DNA of 64,000 bases from Lotus japonicus (lineage: Eukaryota > Streptophyta > Magnoliopsida > Fabales > Fabaceae), in contig NC_080042.1 in assembly GCF_012489685.1 (NCBI RefSeq), forward strand, positions 12,600,150 to 12,664,149, written 5' to 3'. A program made the position numbers and the translations under genes. The notes beneath the pieces were generated by a model that saw only the letters and a program-made list of their open reading frames with translations, did not search any database and was not told the DNA's origin. Positions 19,720 through 31,719 of the stretch are shown piece by piece (position 1 is the first letter of the stretch; the number at the start of each line of letters is the position of its first letter).

Positions 19720-21215
19720 GAGTCGTTAAAGTATCTTTCGGCAAAGGGATTCATTCGACAAAGTGTTTCACCGTGGGGAGCGCCAGTACTTTTAGTCAAG
19801 AAGAAAGACGGGAAGTCGAGATTATGTGTGGATTATCGACAATTGAACAAGGCGACGATCAAGAACAGGTACCCGTTGCCAAGGATAGATGATTTGATGG
19901 ATCAATTACGAGGGGCTGCCGTATTTTCCAAGATAGATTTGAAGTCAGGCTATCATCAGATCAGAGTGAAGACTGAGGATATACCGAAGACTGCTTTCAG
20001 AACACGTTACGGACACTACGAGTACCTAGTGATGCCGTTTGGAGTGACAAATGCACCTGCTGTTTTCATGGATTACATGAACCGCATCTTTCATGAATTC
20101 TTAGATCGGTTTGTGGTGGTGTTTATTGATGACATACTGATATATTCGAAGGACGCGAAGGAACATGAGGAACATTTGCGCCAAGCTTTACAAGTGTTGA
20201 GAGAGAAAAAGCTGTATGCGGCTGGAGGAAGTCAATTTCTTAGGCCATGTTATCTCAAAGGAAGGCATAGCTGTGGACCCAGCGAAGGTAGAGACTGTTT
20301 TGGCTTGGGAACAACCGAAGACAGTGACAGAAATCAGAAGTTTTGTGAGTTTAGCTGGATACTATAGACGCTTCATTGAGGGATTTGCCAAGATTGTTGG
20401 ACCTTTGACTCAACTGACGAGGAAGGATCAACCTTTTGCATGGACTGAGGCGTGTGAATCAAATTTTCAGACACTGAAGGAACGGTTTACGACGTCACCT
20501 GTGCTTATTTTGCCACAACCGGAGGAACCTTATGAGGTCTATTGTGATGCTTCGTATCAAGGCTTGGGATGTGTACTGATGCAACATCGGAAAGTGGTGG
20601 CTTATGCTTCGAGACAGTTGAAGACTCACGAGAGGAACTACCCGACTCACGATTTGGAGTTAGCTGCCATTGTGTTTTCGCTTAAAATCTGGAGGCATTA
20701 TCTCTATGGTTGTACTTTCACGATATTTAGCGATCACAAGAGTCTTAAATACTTGTTCGATCAGAAGGAGCTGAACATGAGGCAACGAAGATGGATGGAG
20801 TTTATCAAGGACTACGAGTTTACGCTGCAATATCACCCTGGGAAGGCAAATGTAGTTGTTGATGCTTTGAGTAGGAAGATGCATGTTTCGTCAATGATGG
20901 TTAAAGAGCTAGAGTTGCTGGAACAATTTCGAGATATGAGTTTAAGTGTGACACCGTCTGAGGGAATGTTGAAGTTCGGAATGATCAGAATCGCCAGTGG
21001 ACTGATGGAAGAGATTAGAGAGCAACAACTGCAAGATGCGTTTCTGCTTGAGAAGAGGAACTTAGTAATTCAAGGGAAAGACCCGGAGTTCAAGATAGGA
21101 ACTGACGATATCCTACGATGTAAGGACAGATTTTGTGTACCCAACAATCCAGAATTTAGAAGGCTAATCATGGATGAAGGACACAAGAACAAATGGAGTA
21201 TTCATCCTGGAATGA
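19720..21215 (+). pseudogene. chromovirus reverse transcriptase and RNase H, frameshifted
   Basis: From about 19720 the frame reads [63 protein letters not shown] and the catalytic box [10 protein letters not shown]. Near 20215-20225, just before the FLGHVIS motif, a small deletion shifts the frame. The second frame carries [11 protein letters not shown], the connection domain and RNase H with [15 protein letters not shown], a catalytic glutamate in HDLELAAI, and [10 protein letters not shown]. It ends at the integrase zinc-finger region, where the solo LTR is inserted after HPGM. RT copies element RNA into DNA; the frameshift abolishes the fusion product. Confidence 0.9.
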
Positions 21216-21924
21216 TGTAAGGCCCAAGTTTTTAAACTTATGCCAAGTAAATAGAATCCTATTCACGATTAGGGTTGATGTATCGTGAAGGGAAACCTGA
21301 ACAAGAGTTTACCGAATGAAATAAATTTATGAAGGAGAAAGTTCAAGAAAAGTCAAAGGAGTGTATCGAAGTCGATTTACGTTATAGCACGACTAATATT
21401 CGCTTTAAAACCTAGGACGAGAACCTTAGGAAATCAAACTATGTTCCACCATTGGAACACTGTAGGAATTTAGTCCGAAAATCTTCAGAGAAATGTTAGA
21501 ACTTCTCTTTTTCCATATATCACAATCGTTTCGAGGCGAAACTCTAGGATCTACGAACGTCCGATTCCAATCATCGGAAGTTTGCCGAAACCGAAACCCT
21601 GGTATTTCAAAACCCTAAAATCAACCGACAATGAAGACTTTTTCTATTCGGAACATCAAATGAAGATTCCACACGCGTACACCCATTTCTCTTGACGATT
21701 TCAATCTTTCTTCAGAAGGAAGTTTTCTATTCCGACAATCGATGCAAAAAGTAACTTATCGGGTAAAATAGTTTTACACCGAATTTGCATTAGTTACCAA
21801 AAATACAAGGAGACCTCATTTTAGTTTTGGAATTCTTTCGCCAAAACATATCTTAGAATTCACGGAGAATGAAGCCGGAAAAATCAGATTCGCGAAACTT
21901 TCATTTTACCGCGTTTTTCCAACC

Positions 21925-21934
21925 TCTATATATA
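21925..21934 (+). promoter_or_regulatory. TATA box of the nested solo LTR
   Basis: CTATATATAG is placed about 710 bases into the LTR, matching the position of CTATAAATAG in the related LTRs. Confidence 0.65.
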
Positions 21935-24342
21935 GCAAGAAAGGAGAAAAAATGGCAAATATCTTACCTATTTTCTCTCCAAACCCGCGAGTTCACCAAG
22001 AGGAAGAGGAAGAAGAGTTTTTGTTCAATCCTTGCTTGATCATCGATTAATCAGTTGCTACTTCAAGGTTTCGAGGTATAGTCGCTAATCCTTACCTCTG
22101 ATCGCTTTTTCCATAGCTTTTCTCTAGACTTTTCTGAGCTGATAGTTTTGAGGTTTTTGCAAAACTATCCTGAATATTTCATTTTTGATTCTAAACATCT
22201 TCCTTACGTGCCCAAGATCACCTCTGTCGGATTAGTTTTTCCGTTATGTCGCCGAAATTCCGTCGGAATCAATTTATGCCTCAAATACCCATTTTTGGAG
22301 TAAAGCTTCGTTCTTTGGGCTGAAAACTATCGCCTAAGCTTAGTGCTAGTAGGGTTAGTTGTCATAAACGTCGTTGGTGACGTCCCTGCCAAATTTTCTT
22401 TTTGGGATTTCAGTTTTGAAATTCTAAGTTAAAAATAGTGACCAAAATACCCCTGCGATAGTTTTTGATCCGATAATTTTTCCGAGTTTAGAATACCCTT
22501 AGTTACGGCCAATGATAGCATAAAAACCAAGTTTGATCGAAGGAAAATCGAACCCTACAATTAACCAAAGTGGCCGAGCACTCTAAGGGGGGAGGGGGAA
22601 AATTCCTTTTTCGAAAACTTGTCCTTTCACGCTAGATTATCGTACCTCGGAGTATGTACTACTTCGTGTAACCTTAGTGAGTATTGATAGCTTAGTTTCC
22701 GATAGATTCTGATAGTATTTCTGTGGTTTTGCTATAAAGGTGATTTTGAGGAATTCCCAGAGGAGCAAGGCTTTGCTTGTGAGGAAGAGCTAGAAGATCA
22801 TCCTGGAGAATCTTCAGGTGAGGGCTACTCACTGAATCTCTAGTTAATGCTTAGGGTCGATGCTTTCGACATTGTTTACTGTTTATGCACTTGTTTGTGT
22901 TTGATTGGAAAAATGTTTTCTGAGGCTTCGGCTGACAATGTAGATGATTCATCTACTGATTGCTTTTGAGATTGAAATTCATGCTAAGTGTTAAGTGGGT
23001 AATTTAGGATGTGTGATGCATGCCTTATATGCTAAGTGCTACGTGGTTATTGCATAATATGTTGATATATGACATGTTGGTTGATTGTGCTGAGTTAAAT
23101 ATGCTTTTGCAATGAAATCTGAGATTCTGAATAGTGAGAATAGCGGGCAGGCCATGCCGATTTTATTTTGAGAGTTTTGAGAAAGTTTGATAGGACGAAT
23201 GAGATTCGGACCTTGTAATGGTGTTGTATGGATCGAGACATTCTCTGGAGTCAGTTGGGGATTAGGAGATCCCGAGAACTTATATGACTTTTGCGATAAG
23301 ACTAAAAGGATATTATTTTGAAAAGAAAACTCATAAGACATTAAACAACCTCTAAATCTTCAAATAATGATAACAAACTCGAAAGGAAGCTTCGGATGCA
23401 AATTTTAGTTTTGGAAAACGAGAAGTGTCGTCGGATCCAAGTGTTGAGGAGTTGAGAAGCTCTTGTGCTGTTGGAGCAGCTGTGTTGTTGGGCTATCCGG
23501 GGGATAAGTCCGGGAAATTGATAGTTTCCGAGTATGTTGATACTCTTGCTCGATGAGCAGTTTCGACCATCGGATTGAGATGAGTCGGATGATTTGGAGA
23601 TCATCATGAGTTATGTGTTGTTGTGAAGATGTGTCTTTTGTCGCAGAATTGACCTTAGGGTAAGCTTTTAGAGACATTAATTTAGCTAGAACACGTGGCG
23701 ACGTGTCGAGTGAGATTCGGAGACGTTGTTTGACTAATCATCCTGCATTCATGCAACATTAATGAGGTATTAACACAGGACGTACGCTGGACCTCGTCGG
23801 TTTCCAAAATGGTCATAAGACCCGGAATGCTGTGTAAGAGCGTTTGTAGACGTCTCTTGTAGCAGACCGAAATGACAGACCTACGGGTTACGGCTGATCT
23901 GACTACCGATGTTGTTGGAGTAAGAGGCACGCGGGCCGAAATGGTCCCACCGTGGCTGGTGTTAGGGCTGATTCGTTTGATGTCCATCCCTTTCCGGAAT
24001 GTATGTGGTTAACTGGGTTAACCGTCATATCATGTCATGCAACATGCATACTGACTTAGTTGTTGAGTGTGATTGATAATTGTTAATCCTACGTGATGCA
24101 TGCTATTTATTATTATTGTTGTTTATAATCATTTTGAAGTATGCAACCCTAGGAGGTTATCTCTAGTTATAAGCCTAAGGGGCTATTCTCTTATCTGTAC
24201 CTATTGGGTGTAATATTTACATAATTCTTTGGAGTTGACCCTCGCGTCTTCTGTGTGTGTTTTGGCGGACAACGCCTTTTGTCAGATGCCCATTGCGGAC
24301 TGGTTCACAATGGTCCACCCTTCGGGGGGGATTAGATACTAG

Positions 24343-24765
24343 ATGATTGACCAGGATGACCCCGGTTCGTGGGTGGTAGACCCCGCTAGCCACCGCGCGA
24401 CCTATTCCGGGAGGATCATGGAGGATAGGGTAGATAGGGAAGGACGCTTGATGGAAGGAGTACTGAGGAGGAGCACTATCAGCTTCAACTTGCCACCTGG
24501 TGTGCACTGCGGACCAGGATTAGGAGGAGCACCGCCACCACCGTCGTCTTCGGATGATGAGGACCCCTCCGAGGAGGAGCCTGTGGGAGTGCATTTAGCA
24601 GAGTCCAGCACACCCACCGTTGCGATCACTGATGATCATGGTTCGGGCCCAAAGCCCGTTAGTCCAGCACCGGAGCGCATTGCGGTTGCGAGGGGAGGTC
24701 GGATAGTGTTTGTAGACTTGGTCGTTATGGATTCTGATTCAGACGACAATCATGCCAGCGTGTAG
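24343..24765 (+). CDS. LTR-internal reading frame, divergent copy (140 codons)
   Basis: Unknown protein inside an LTR. Residues about 9-60 (SWVVDPASHRATYSGRIMED, then GVLRRSTISFNLP and VHCGPG) align with the frames in three other chromovirus LTRs of this window. The C-terminal third is acidic and ends VVMDSDSDDNHASV, resembling the acidic tail of the 265-codon copy at 56925-57722. A TAG immediately before the ATG replaces a GAG codon of that longer copy, so the frame is homologous upstream too. No signal peptide, membrane segment or known domain is seen. It may be a real element-encoded protein or a conserved RNA feature. Confidence 0.45.
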   Translation: MIDQDDPGSWVVDPASHRATYSGRIMEDRVDREGRLMEGVLRRSTISFNLPPGVHCGPGLGGAPPPPSSSDDEDPSEEEPVGVHLAESSTPTVAITDDHGSGPKPVSPAPERIAVARGGRIVFVDLVVMDSDSDDNHASV

Positions 24766-25247
24766 GTTTTTAAGTGCTGGTGTGAGCTCCTCGAGATAGG
24801 ATTAGTGTAGGAGTAGAGTCTTAGCTCTGAACATCATGTGTTTCTTTGGGGACAGGGTAGTTCCGCCTATAGCTTTTTGTGTGGTTTCTTTACGGGAATC
24901 ACAGAGAGTTGGTTGGACTTAGGAGATCTTTTCAGGCCGATGGGCCAGCTTATTCTCAGTTTTGAGGGATGGTGTTGCGGACACTTCACCTTTATATTTG
25001 GTTTGTACATATTGCCTACGGGCGTTACATGTTTCTTCTTTCCGTCACTGGAGGTTACTCGTGACGAGGTTGCAACTTACAGCGGGGGCTGTTATATTTA
25101 TTGTATATTAGCTCTATCGATTACGCATTTGGGTTTTATTTATTTCAGTTTCGTCTTAGTTATTATCGAAAAAAAAATATTCACGTTTTTCCGCATTAAG
25201 TTTATTTTTGGTTACTAAAGTGACGCCACCGAAATCGGGGTGTTACA

Positions 25248-26469
25248 AATGACAAAGATGTATCAAGACTTGAAACTGAACTTTTGGTGGCCGGGAATGA
25301 AGAAACAAGTTGCCGAGTATGTAGCTGCATGTTTGACTTGTCAGAAGGCTAAGGTAGAGCATCAAAGACCTGCTGGTATGCTACAGAGTTTAGACGTGCC
25401 AGAATGGAAATGGGATAGCATATCCATGGATTTCGTGGTAGCTTTGCCAAGAACACAGAAGCGACACGATTCGATTTGGGTAATTGTGGATCGTTTAACT
25501 AAGTCAGCGCATTTTCTACCAGTGAGAACTACCTACAATGTGGAAAAGTTAGCTGAGATTTATGTGTCTGAGATTGTGAGACTACACGGAGTTCCGACAA
25601 GTATTGTGTCTGATCGGGATCCGAAGTTTACTTCGCACTTTTAGGGAGCTCTTCATGATGCGTTAGGAACCAAGCTGAGATTGAGTTCGGCGTATCATCC
25701 ACAAACAGATGGGCAAACAGAGAGAACCATTCAGTCGCTAGAGGATCTACTACGTGCTTGTGTGTTAGATCACAGAGGAAGCTGGGATGATCTTCTGCCA
25801 TTGATCGAATTTACATACAACAATAGTTTTCATGCGAGTATTGGGATGGCACCGTATGAAGCTTTGTATGGTCAAAAGTGTAGGACACCGTTGTGTTGGT
25901 ATCAAGATGGGGAGAGTTTGTTGATTGGGCCAGAATTGCTGCAACAGACGACTGAGAAGGTTAAGCAGATCAGAGAGAAGATGAGAGCTTCACAGAGCAG
26001 ACAGAAGAGTTATGCTGATCAGAGACGTAGAACTCTAGAGTTTGAAGAAGGTGACCATGTGTTTCTACGAGTTACTCAGACTACGGGAGTTGGACGAACT
26101 ATTAAGTCAAGGAAGCTCACGCCAAAATTCATTGGACCTTACCAAATCACTCGACGTGTTGGACCAGTGGCGTATCATATTGCGCTACCACCGTTTCTTT
26201 CCAACATACACGATGTTTTTCATGTGTCGCAGTTGAGGAAGTACATTCCAGACCCGACTCATGTAATCGAGCCAGACAACGTAGAACTGAAGAATGATTT
26301 GACATTTGAGGCACCGCTAGTGAGTATTGGGGATAGAAGAGTGAAACAGCTGAGAGGGAAGCAAATTGCATTAGTGAAGGTGATATGGAACAACGATACG
26401 GGAGACGCTACATGGGAATTGGAAGACAAGATCAAGAAACTGTATCCCGGACTGTTCGCAGAACTCTGA
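25248..26469 (+). pseudogene. chromovirus integrase with C-terminal chromodomain, one stop
   Basis: The frame resumes after the solo LTR with [20 protein letters not shown] (HHCC finger), then [38 protein letters not shown] and YHPQTDGQTERTIQSLED, the DDE core. A TAG at 25642-25644 replaces a conserved tryptophan codon. The C-terminus has the GPY-like KFIGPYQITRRVGPVAYHIA and then a chromodomain-like VKVIWNNDTGDATWELEDKI, which in this group guides integration toward heterochromatin. The stop at 26467-26469 is followed by the purine tract and the 3' LTR. Confidence 0.92.
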
Positions 26470-26494
26470 GTTTCGAGGACGAAACTTTCTTTTT

Positions 26495-26503
26495 GGAGGG
26501 GAG
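26495..26503 (+). promoter_or_regulatory. polypurine tract before the 3' LTR
   Basis: GGAGGGGAG ends three bases before the 3' LTR (26507), the position for priming of plus-strand DNA synthesis. Confidence 0.75.
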
Positions 26504-28637
26504 TATTGTAAGACCTGGATTTATAGAACAAGTTTATTTTCCGACTCACGCGTAGAATCAGTGTAAGCGTGACAGGAGTTCGCTGTTTCAGAAAGTTTAA
26601 TGAAGAAGAAAGTTCAGGAATTGCTTGAGGAATGTTTCATAGTTGCTTTAGGAGTTAGTGCGAGTCTTCTGCACACCTGCCTTATGGCGAGAGTGTTCAG
26701 AATAGACTAAATTCGCTTTTAGAGCAACGTTTAAGTGAGATTTCAAATCCTTGGGAAAATAAAAAGTTCTCTTTATTTTTCCTTCGACCAGTGTTTCATT
26801 TCGGAACCCTGGACTGTACGCACGATAGTATTCACTTCTCGGAAGTCCGACGACGCCTATTTCTTTGCTTCAAAACCCTAGATTCAATCAGTGAATGAAG
26901 ATTTTTTCTATTCGGAGCCTTTAACGAAGTTTCTGTCTGCGTTGCCAGATTTGTTTCGATGTTTCCAATCTTTCTTCAGAACGAAGTTTTGTTGTCTGAC
27001 CATCACAGCAAAAAGTAGTTTTTCGGGACAGATTAACTTACACCGCTTTTGGGATTTTAGAGATCGTTTTTCCCAAATGTTAGAGATTTGTTTTGAGTTC
27101 TGGAATTCTGTCGCCAGAATCTCTCTTAGAATTCATCGGTGAACGTGCTGCAAAAATCGGAATCGCGAAATTTTCATTTTCCCGCGATTTCACCTTCCTA
27201 TAAATAGTTAAAAATTCAAAAAAATATCTTCATTTTCTTCCATCAAGGCCGCGAGTTCAAGGAGAGAAGAGGAGAGAAAATTTTTCGCCGAAACTTGACC
27301 GATCTTCGCGTAGTTCGTTCCTACTTCAAGGTATCGAGGTAACTAGCTTGATTCTTACCTCTGATCATCGTTTCTACTGCTTTCCTTTAGTCGTTTCTGT
27401 GCTCAAAGTTTCGAGCTTTTCGTAAAACTGTCAGTTTTTCCTGATTTCTCTGTTGGGGTATCTTCTGTACGTGCCCAAGAGGCTAGAACCTTCGCCGGTA
27501 TTCGCCGATTTTGATCGAGTTGTCAAGGATCTGAAAAACTGTCTCAAAACCCTTTTTGCGCACATTTCGAAACTTTAATGTCGAAAAGTCACAATCCGAC
27601 TTCGTGCCTTTAGGATTAGTTGTTACGGATGTCGTTAGGAACATCGCTATCAAATTTGTTTTCCGAAGTGTTAACTTTGAGGTTTTGAGCTTTTATTTTG
27701 GACTAAAACGCCCCTGCATAGCCGTATTTCGATCCGATCGTCCGAAAATTTTTCCGACAGTTTCTTTGCCTTAGTTTTACCCTAAAACTACCTTGTAAAC
27801 AGATTTGATCGAAGAAAAAGAGCCGGAGCTCTTTTCTCCTTATGGCCGAGAGCTATTTCAAGGGGGGGGGTTGGAGTTTTTCGTTTTCGAAAACTTGTCT
27901 TTTCGTACCCGATTGTTGTATTCTGAAGCTGTAATGCTTTGTCTATCGTTAATGAGTTGTATTGTGATCGAGCTAATCGATTTTGTTTGGATTTCTGCTT
28001 TGTTTTCTCCGAGGTTCAGTTGAAGGAACTTTGGGTTCACGGAGCATTTGTGTGAAGGAGAATTAGACCACGAGGCTGGAGCAGCTCGAGGTTAGGGCAA
28101 CTTACTACTAGCTAATATTGCATGATAGGCGTCGATAAATTCGACTTATGCTTTACTTTGATATTGATTATGATGATGAATTAATGTTATGATGTTTTTC
28201 CATAACTTATGATATTGAGATGTATTGAATTGTGCGTTTTGACGCGACTTTAGAGCGAAGAATCACTGAACTGATTCCTTTTGATTTTCGGGTTGGATGA
28301 ACAACCCTAGGCAAGTCCAAACTCAAGGTTTGAGACTTAGCCATTTGTTTGTAAACTTAGACTTTCCTCGGGAATTGCTTTTGGTGGGTTTTTGGAAAAC
28401 TTAGAAAGAAAATAGAATTTTGAAAACTAAAGACTTGAGAAACTTAGACTTCGAGAATTAAACTCATAACCTGACTTATTAAATTCGAAACGTTTTCATT
28501 AACGAATAAACCATAGGGAACCTAAAGGGGAAAATGATTGCGAAATACGGGGAAAAGTCGTCAAGTCTTGAAGTTACTGGGAATTGGGGAAAGCCACTGA
28601 GGCGATCTACGGTGATGATTGAAAGTCACCGAGTACT

Positions 28638-28742
28638 CTAGTACTCTTGTTGTTGGAGTTGTGTTGTATTGACCGACACTAAACTCTTATTCTAGTACTC
28701 TTGTTGTTGGAGTTGTGTTGTATTGACCGACACTAAACTCTT
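28638..28742 (+). repeat. minisatellite A in the 3' LTR (two units)
   Basis: Two units of TACTCTTGTTGTTGGAG followed by TGTATTGACCGACACTAA, versus three in the 5' LTR of the same insertion. The array length changed after, or during, insertion. Confidence 0.85.
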
Positions 28743-28817
28743 GGGTTTTGAAATTGGGTTTAAGCTAAACGCTTGTGTTGTGAGGATGATTCGATGTTTG
28801 GCTAACCATATTGCATC

Positions 28818-29013
28818 ATGCATCATTTGGTGAGGAACGAGAATGCTTCACCAATGCATCATTTGATGAAGAACGGGAATGCTTCATCATTCGGTGAAGA
28901 ACGGGAAGTCTTCACCCATGCATCATTTGGTGAGGAACGGGAATGCTTCACCAATGCATCATTCGATGAAGAACGGGAATGCTTCACTAGTGAAGAACGG
29001 GAATGCTTCACTA
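28818..29013 (+). repeat. minisatellite B in the 3' LTR
   Basis: Repeated GAACGGGAATGCTTCACC units, some with TTCACTAG variants. It is longer at its right end than the 5' LTR array and is followed by LTR sequence missing from the 5' LTR. Confidence 0.8.
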
Positions 29014-29196
29014 ATCGGATCATATTGATTGCATTTCACGCATACGTTCACTCTGACTGGAATTGTGTGCTATTTGATTTATTGAAGCATTGTTAGAGCC
29101 AATAACATGCTAGGATTATTTATATATATATATATCAACATATATATCTATACCCCATATCACATGTTGAGTGTATAAATTACTTATTTCCGTGAG

Positions 29197-29457
29197 TTGA
29201 CCCTAGCGCCTTGGCTTTGGTTTCATGTTTGTGTTTGGGTGGTCGGCCTGCTGCCAGATGTCGACGGTGGTTTGGGTTTCGATGGTCTCTCCCTCGGGGG
29301 GATCAGGTTTGAGTTGGAGGACCGTACTGACGAGCGTGGACGTCTGACGGAGGGAGTTCTACGACGCATGGAGCTGAGCTTCAACTTGCCAACTTCAGTT
29401 CGCTGTGGACTCGGTACCGGAAAGGGTAGGTTTAGGCAGGCGTCATATTTTGTGTAG
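29197..29457 (+). pseudogene. LTR-internal reading frame, truncated copy in the 3' LTR
   Basis: The frame reads VVGLLPDVDGGLGFDGLSLG and then, after an in-frame deletion of about 25 codons relative to the 56925 copy, DRTDERGRLTEGVLRRMELS, FNLP and SVRCGLGTG before a stop. The acidic tail is missing. It lies inside the LTR and not in gag or pol. Function unknown. Confidence 0.5.
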
Positions 29458-29846
29458 AGCTCTGATTCGTCTTACTTTTGGGACAGGGTAGGTTCCCGAC
29501 GAATGGTTTTTGTGTGGTTCTTTTGATGAGGAATCACAGAGAGTCTGTCGGGTTATAGGAGTCTTTTGTTCAGGCCATTTTGGAGCCGACTTTCTCATTG
29601 GATGACTGTACGTACGACTTTTACTTACACTACTTTGGAGTCACTGCGAGTGCGCGTGACGTGGGAGTGCAGCTGAGGCTGTACATGTGTATATATTTGT
29701 ATATCGGTTAGTTTAGTTGTTGGGTTATGTCTTTATTTTCTATCGCTTTAATTTAAAGGAATCAAACGAAAAAAAAAAATTACTTGTTTTCTGCGTAAAG
29801 TTTATTTTTGGTTACTAAAGTGGGACCCGGAAATCGGGGTGTAACA

Positions 29847-30127
29847 TCCTGCTTCTCAGAACTCTCCTCCATGGCCTCCAGAGAAACCTCCACCGCATGT
29901 ATCTTGGCGTAGTTAACCAGCTCCCGGTGGAAGAGATCCTGCAGTTCCTCCACGAAGCTGAGGAACCATCTGAGGATGTTGTCCATCTCTGGACTCAGAT
30001 CCATCCCCAGTAGCTGATTGATTAGCTGGTAGATGCTAGGATCCTCTAGATGCCTAACATTGGTGAAAAGGTCTTCGTCAAAGGCTTTCGTCCTTAGTTC
30101 TTCGATGAGGGCTATGTGGGATGCCAT
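29847..30127 (-). pseudogene. 5' part of the coiled-coil ORF split by the chromovirus
   Basis: The minus-strand frame starts at ATG 30127 (MASHIALIEELRTKAFDEDL). It continues with helical sequence rich in leucine and glutamate (NILRWFLSFVEELQDLF, EVSLEAMEESSEKQ). At 29847 it runs into the chromovirus LTR; its natural end lies at 14477-14590. I do not recognise the family. It resembles the small helical ORFs that accompany the plant gypsy-type transposon proteins with long coiled coils, and its neighbour at 30585-31719 supports that. Confidence 0.6.
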
Positions 30128-30584
30128 TGCAACGTTGATTTAAGAAGCAAATTTGATGTGAGGACTGTTATGCTTTAGTCACTATTTATAAGCCCAGTTC
30201 AGTCTCCGGAAGTTATTGCTGAAGCAGTTTCTCAAGGAGTTTTCCTTGAAAAGGATGCGACTCGCAATAAAGGCTTAAGTATTCATGGCTGGTGGTCAGG
30301 AATAACCGTTGGAATTTGGAGAGAAGCACTTAAGCAAACGTTAGGATTCTCTAGGGAAAACAACTCGCATGATTTACAGCCCTAAGCCTTCTTGGCAGGG
30401 TGCTTATACCTGAAGTTCGTGACAAGAACAGCATCGGCGGAGAAGAAGGACATAAGCTTGATTGGATTTTCAAGAGAAAAATAGAATAAACATAGAATGC
30501 AAAAAAATTTGGTGCTCTCATTTAAAAACAACAAGGGAAATCAGTCATTAAGTACAAAGTTGACCTAAGAATCGCTAGCATTTT

Positions 30585-31719
30585 TCGGTTCGCTCTACAT
30601 CTTCTTCGGTCAGGAAACGCTTGGCGATGAAGCCTGGAGGATCGTCGATCCCAACCAACCCTGTGGGGGTAACCTTTTTGAACGCCCCCATCTGGCGAAG
30701 ATCAATCAGAGGGTGGATATGTTTGATTTGGGCTTTGGCGAGGAAAAAGCCACGACCGCGCTAAAAAACGGCGGAAGCAGCGGCGTCTGACCTCATTCTT
30801 TCCTCTAAGGCCTTTGCGTCGAGCTGAGCTTGTGTCCTCATCGTGGATAAAGCTTCATCCTTCTTCGCCAGTTCATCACGAAGGTGTTCGAGTTTAGTCT
30901 CCATTGAGTAAAGGGCTTGATCTTTGGAGGCCACCAGGTCCACTTCGCTTCAGATTCCTCCTAAGCCTCCTGCCGAAGCTTCGCAAGGTCCTTCTCCAAA
31001 TCAGAGATTTTTCTGTCTCGGAACTCCAGGCTGACTTCAGCACGGCTAGTTTGTTCGGCCAGCTCTTTGGCAAACGAGGTCTCCTTGATGTTTTGTTGGG
31101 AGAGGAACGCCTTACGCTCCTCAACAAATCCAGCGTTGAGGGCGCGGAGGCGCGCCACCTCTAATCGCAACACCTCGGCATCCTGGGCGGAACGCTTATA
31201 ATGATGAAAAGCGTGGAACGCCGTCGCCAATGCGTTTTCTGAAACCTTGTCCAAGCCTTGCTGCTTGACCACTTCGTCGATCCTCACAATTTGCACTGGC
31301 GTCAGGGACAAGGAGTATGGAGGCTCTCAATTTGCAAAGCCTTGGGGCGGGGCGGGGCTATGATCGGGCGGTAGAGCACTAGCAGTTGGCATCAAGTTTT
31401 GACTAGGAGGCGATAGGGTTACTTTCGCACTGAGGGGAGGCTTGTCGACGGAACCACCCCGGGCGCGAGGCGAGGAAACCAGAGTCGCCAGTGAAGGCTC
31501 GCCGAGCTGGTTCGGCTTGGGAGTCTCTTCAGGCCCGTGAAAAGCTGCGGAGATGACAGGAGTTCTTTCCCCGCCGGAAGACGATGTAGCGGCCGCAGAG
31601 TGTGGTCTCTTTGGGGAAGGGCGAGAGGCCTCTTCCCACTCACTTTTAACAGGGACGTTTTGTCGCCCTTCATGTTGACTCGGGGGGGGGGGGGAACGAG
31701 ACGTTTCCTTTCTTCTCAA
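30585..31719 (-). pseudogene. coiled-coil protein of a plant gypsy-type element, broken
   Basis: Minus-strand frames read in order. The first is a Ser/Pro-rich N-terminus (from 31719, RRKETSRSPPPPSQHEGRQN). The second is a coiled coil from about 31311 with VRIDEVVKQQGLDKVSENAL and LEVARLRALNAGFVEERKAF. The third is a coiled coil from about 30943 (LEHLRDELAKKDEALSTMRT), ending after one stop with GFFLAKAQIKHIHPLIDLRQ and DPPGFIAKRFLTEED. This plan matches the long coiled-coil proteins annotated in legumes as putative gypsy-type transposon (Transposase_28-like); I infer that family without a search. Stops and a frameshift separate the three parts. A poly-G run (31681-31692) lies near the start. 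Confidence 0.55.

Larger units (their letters stand above)
21216..25247 (+). mobile_element. solo LTR of a divergent chromovirus subfamily, nested in pol
   Basis: It begins TGTAAGGCCCAAG, ends GGGGTGTTACA and is flanked by the 5-bp duplication AATGA (21211-21215 and 25248-25252), so it is a complete 4032-bp LTR with no internal region. That is the product of recombination between two LTRs of a former full element. Overall plan (TATA box, LTR reading frame, termini) is the same as in the host element, but the sequence is clearly diverged. Its insertion splits integrase after the HPGM codons. Confidence 0.93.
14591..29846 (+). mobile_element. Ty3/gypsy chromovirus (Tekay/Del-like), degenerate, with nested insertion
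   Basis: The element starts TGTAAGACCTGG, ends GGTGTAACA and is flanked by the 5-bp duplication TCCTG (14586-14590 and 29847-29851). It has a tRNA-iMet type primer-binding site and a purine-rich tract before the 3' LTR. Its RT, RNase H, integrase and C-terminal chromodomain order is that of chromoviruses, and the long LTRs fit the Tekay/Del group. Gag is mostly deleted, protease is absent, RT is frameshifted and integrase has a stop. A 1370-bp tandem duplication covers the 5' LTR end, primer site and gag. A 4-kb solo LTR sits in pol. It cannot move on its own. Confidence 0.95.
26507..29846 (+). repeat. 3' LTR of the chromovirus
   Basis: Starts TGTAAGACCTGG right after the purine tract and ends GGTGTAACA against the target duplication. 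At 3340 bp it retains two blocks lost from the 5' LTR, including the LTR reading frame near 29197. It is itself shorter than the 3999-bp solo LTR at 56456 and lacks the acidic C-terminal part of that frame. TATA box at 27198-27207. G-run at 27863-27870. Confidence 0.93.

Noticed and set aside
23039..23987. Several minus-strand frames of 88-101 codons inside the nested LTR
   Set aside because: They have no counterpart in the related LTRs and no recognisable motif, unlike the plus-strand frame at 24343-24765.
24838..25218. 126-codon hydrophobic frame at the end of the nested LTR
   Set aside because: Translation of the U/A-rich LTR end; the same region in the other LTRs of the family has no equivalent frame, so a membrane protein is not supported.
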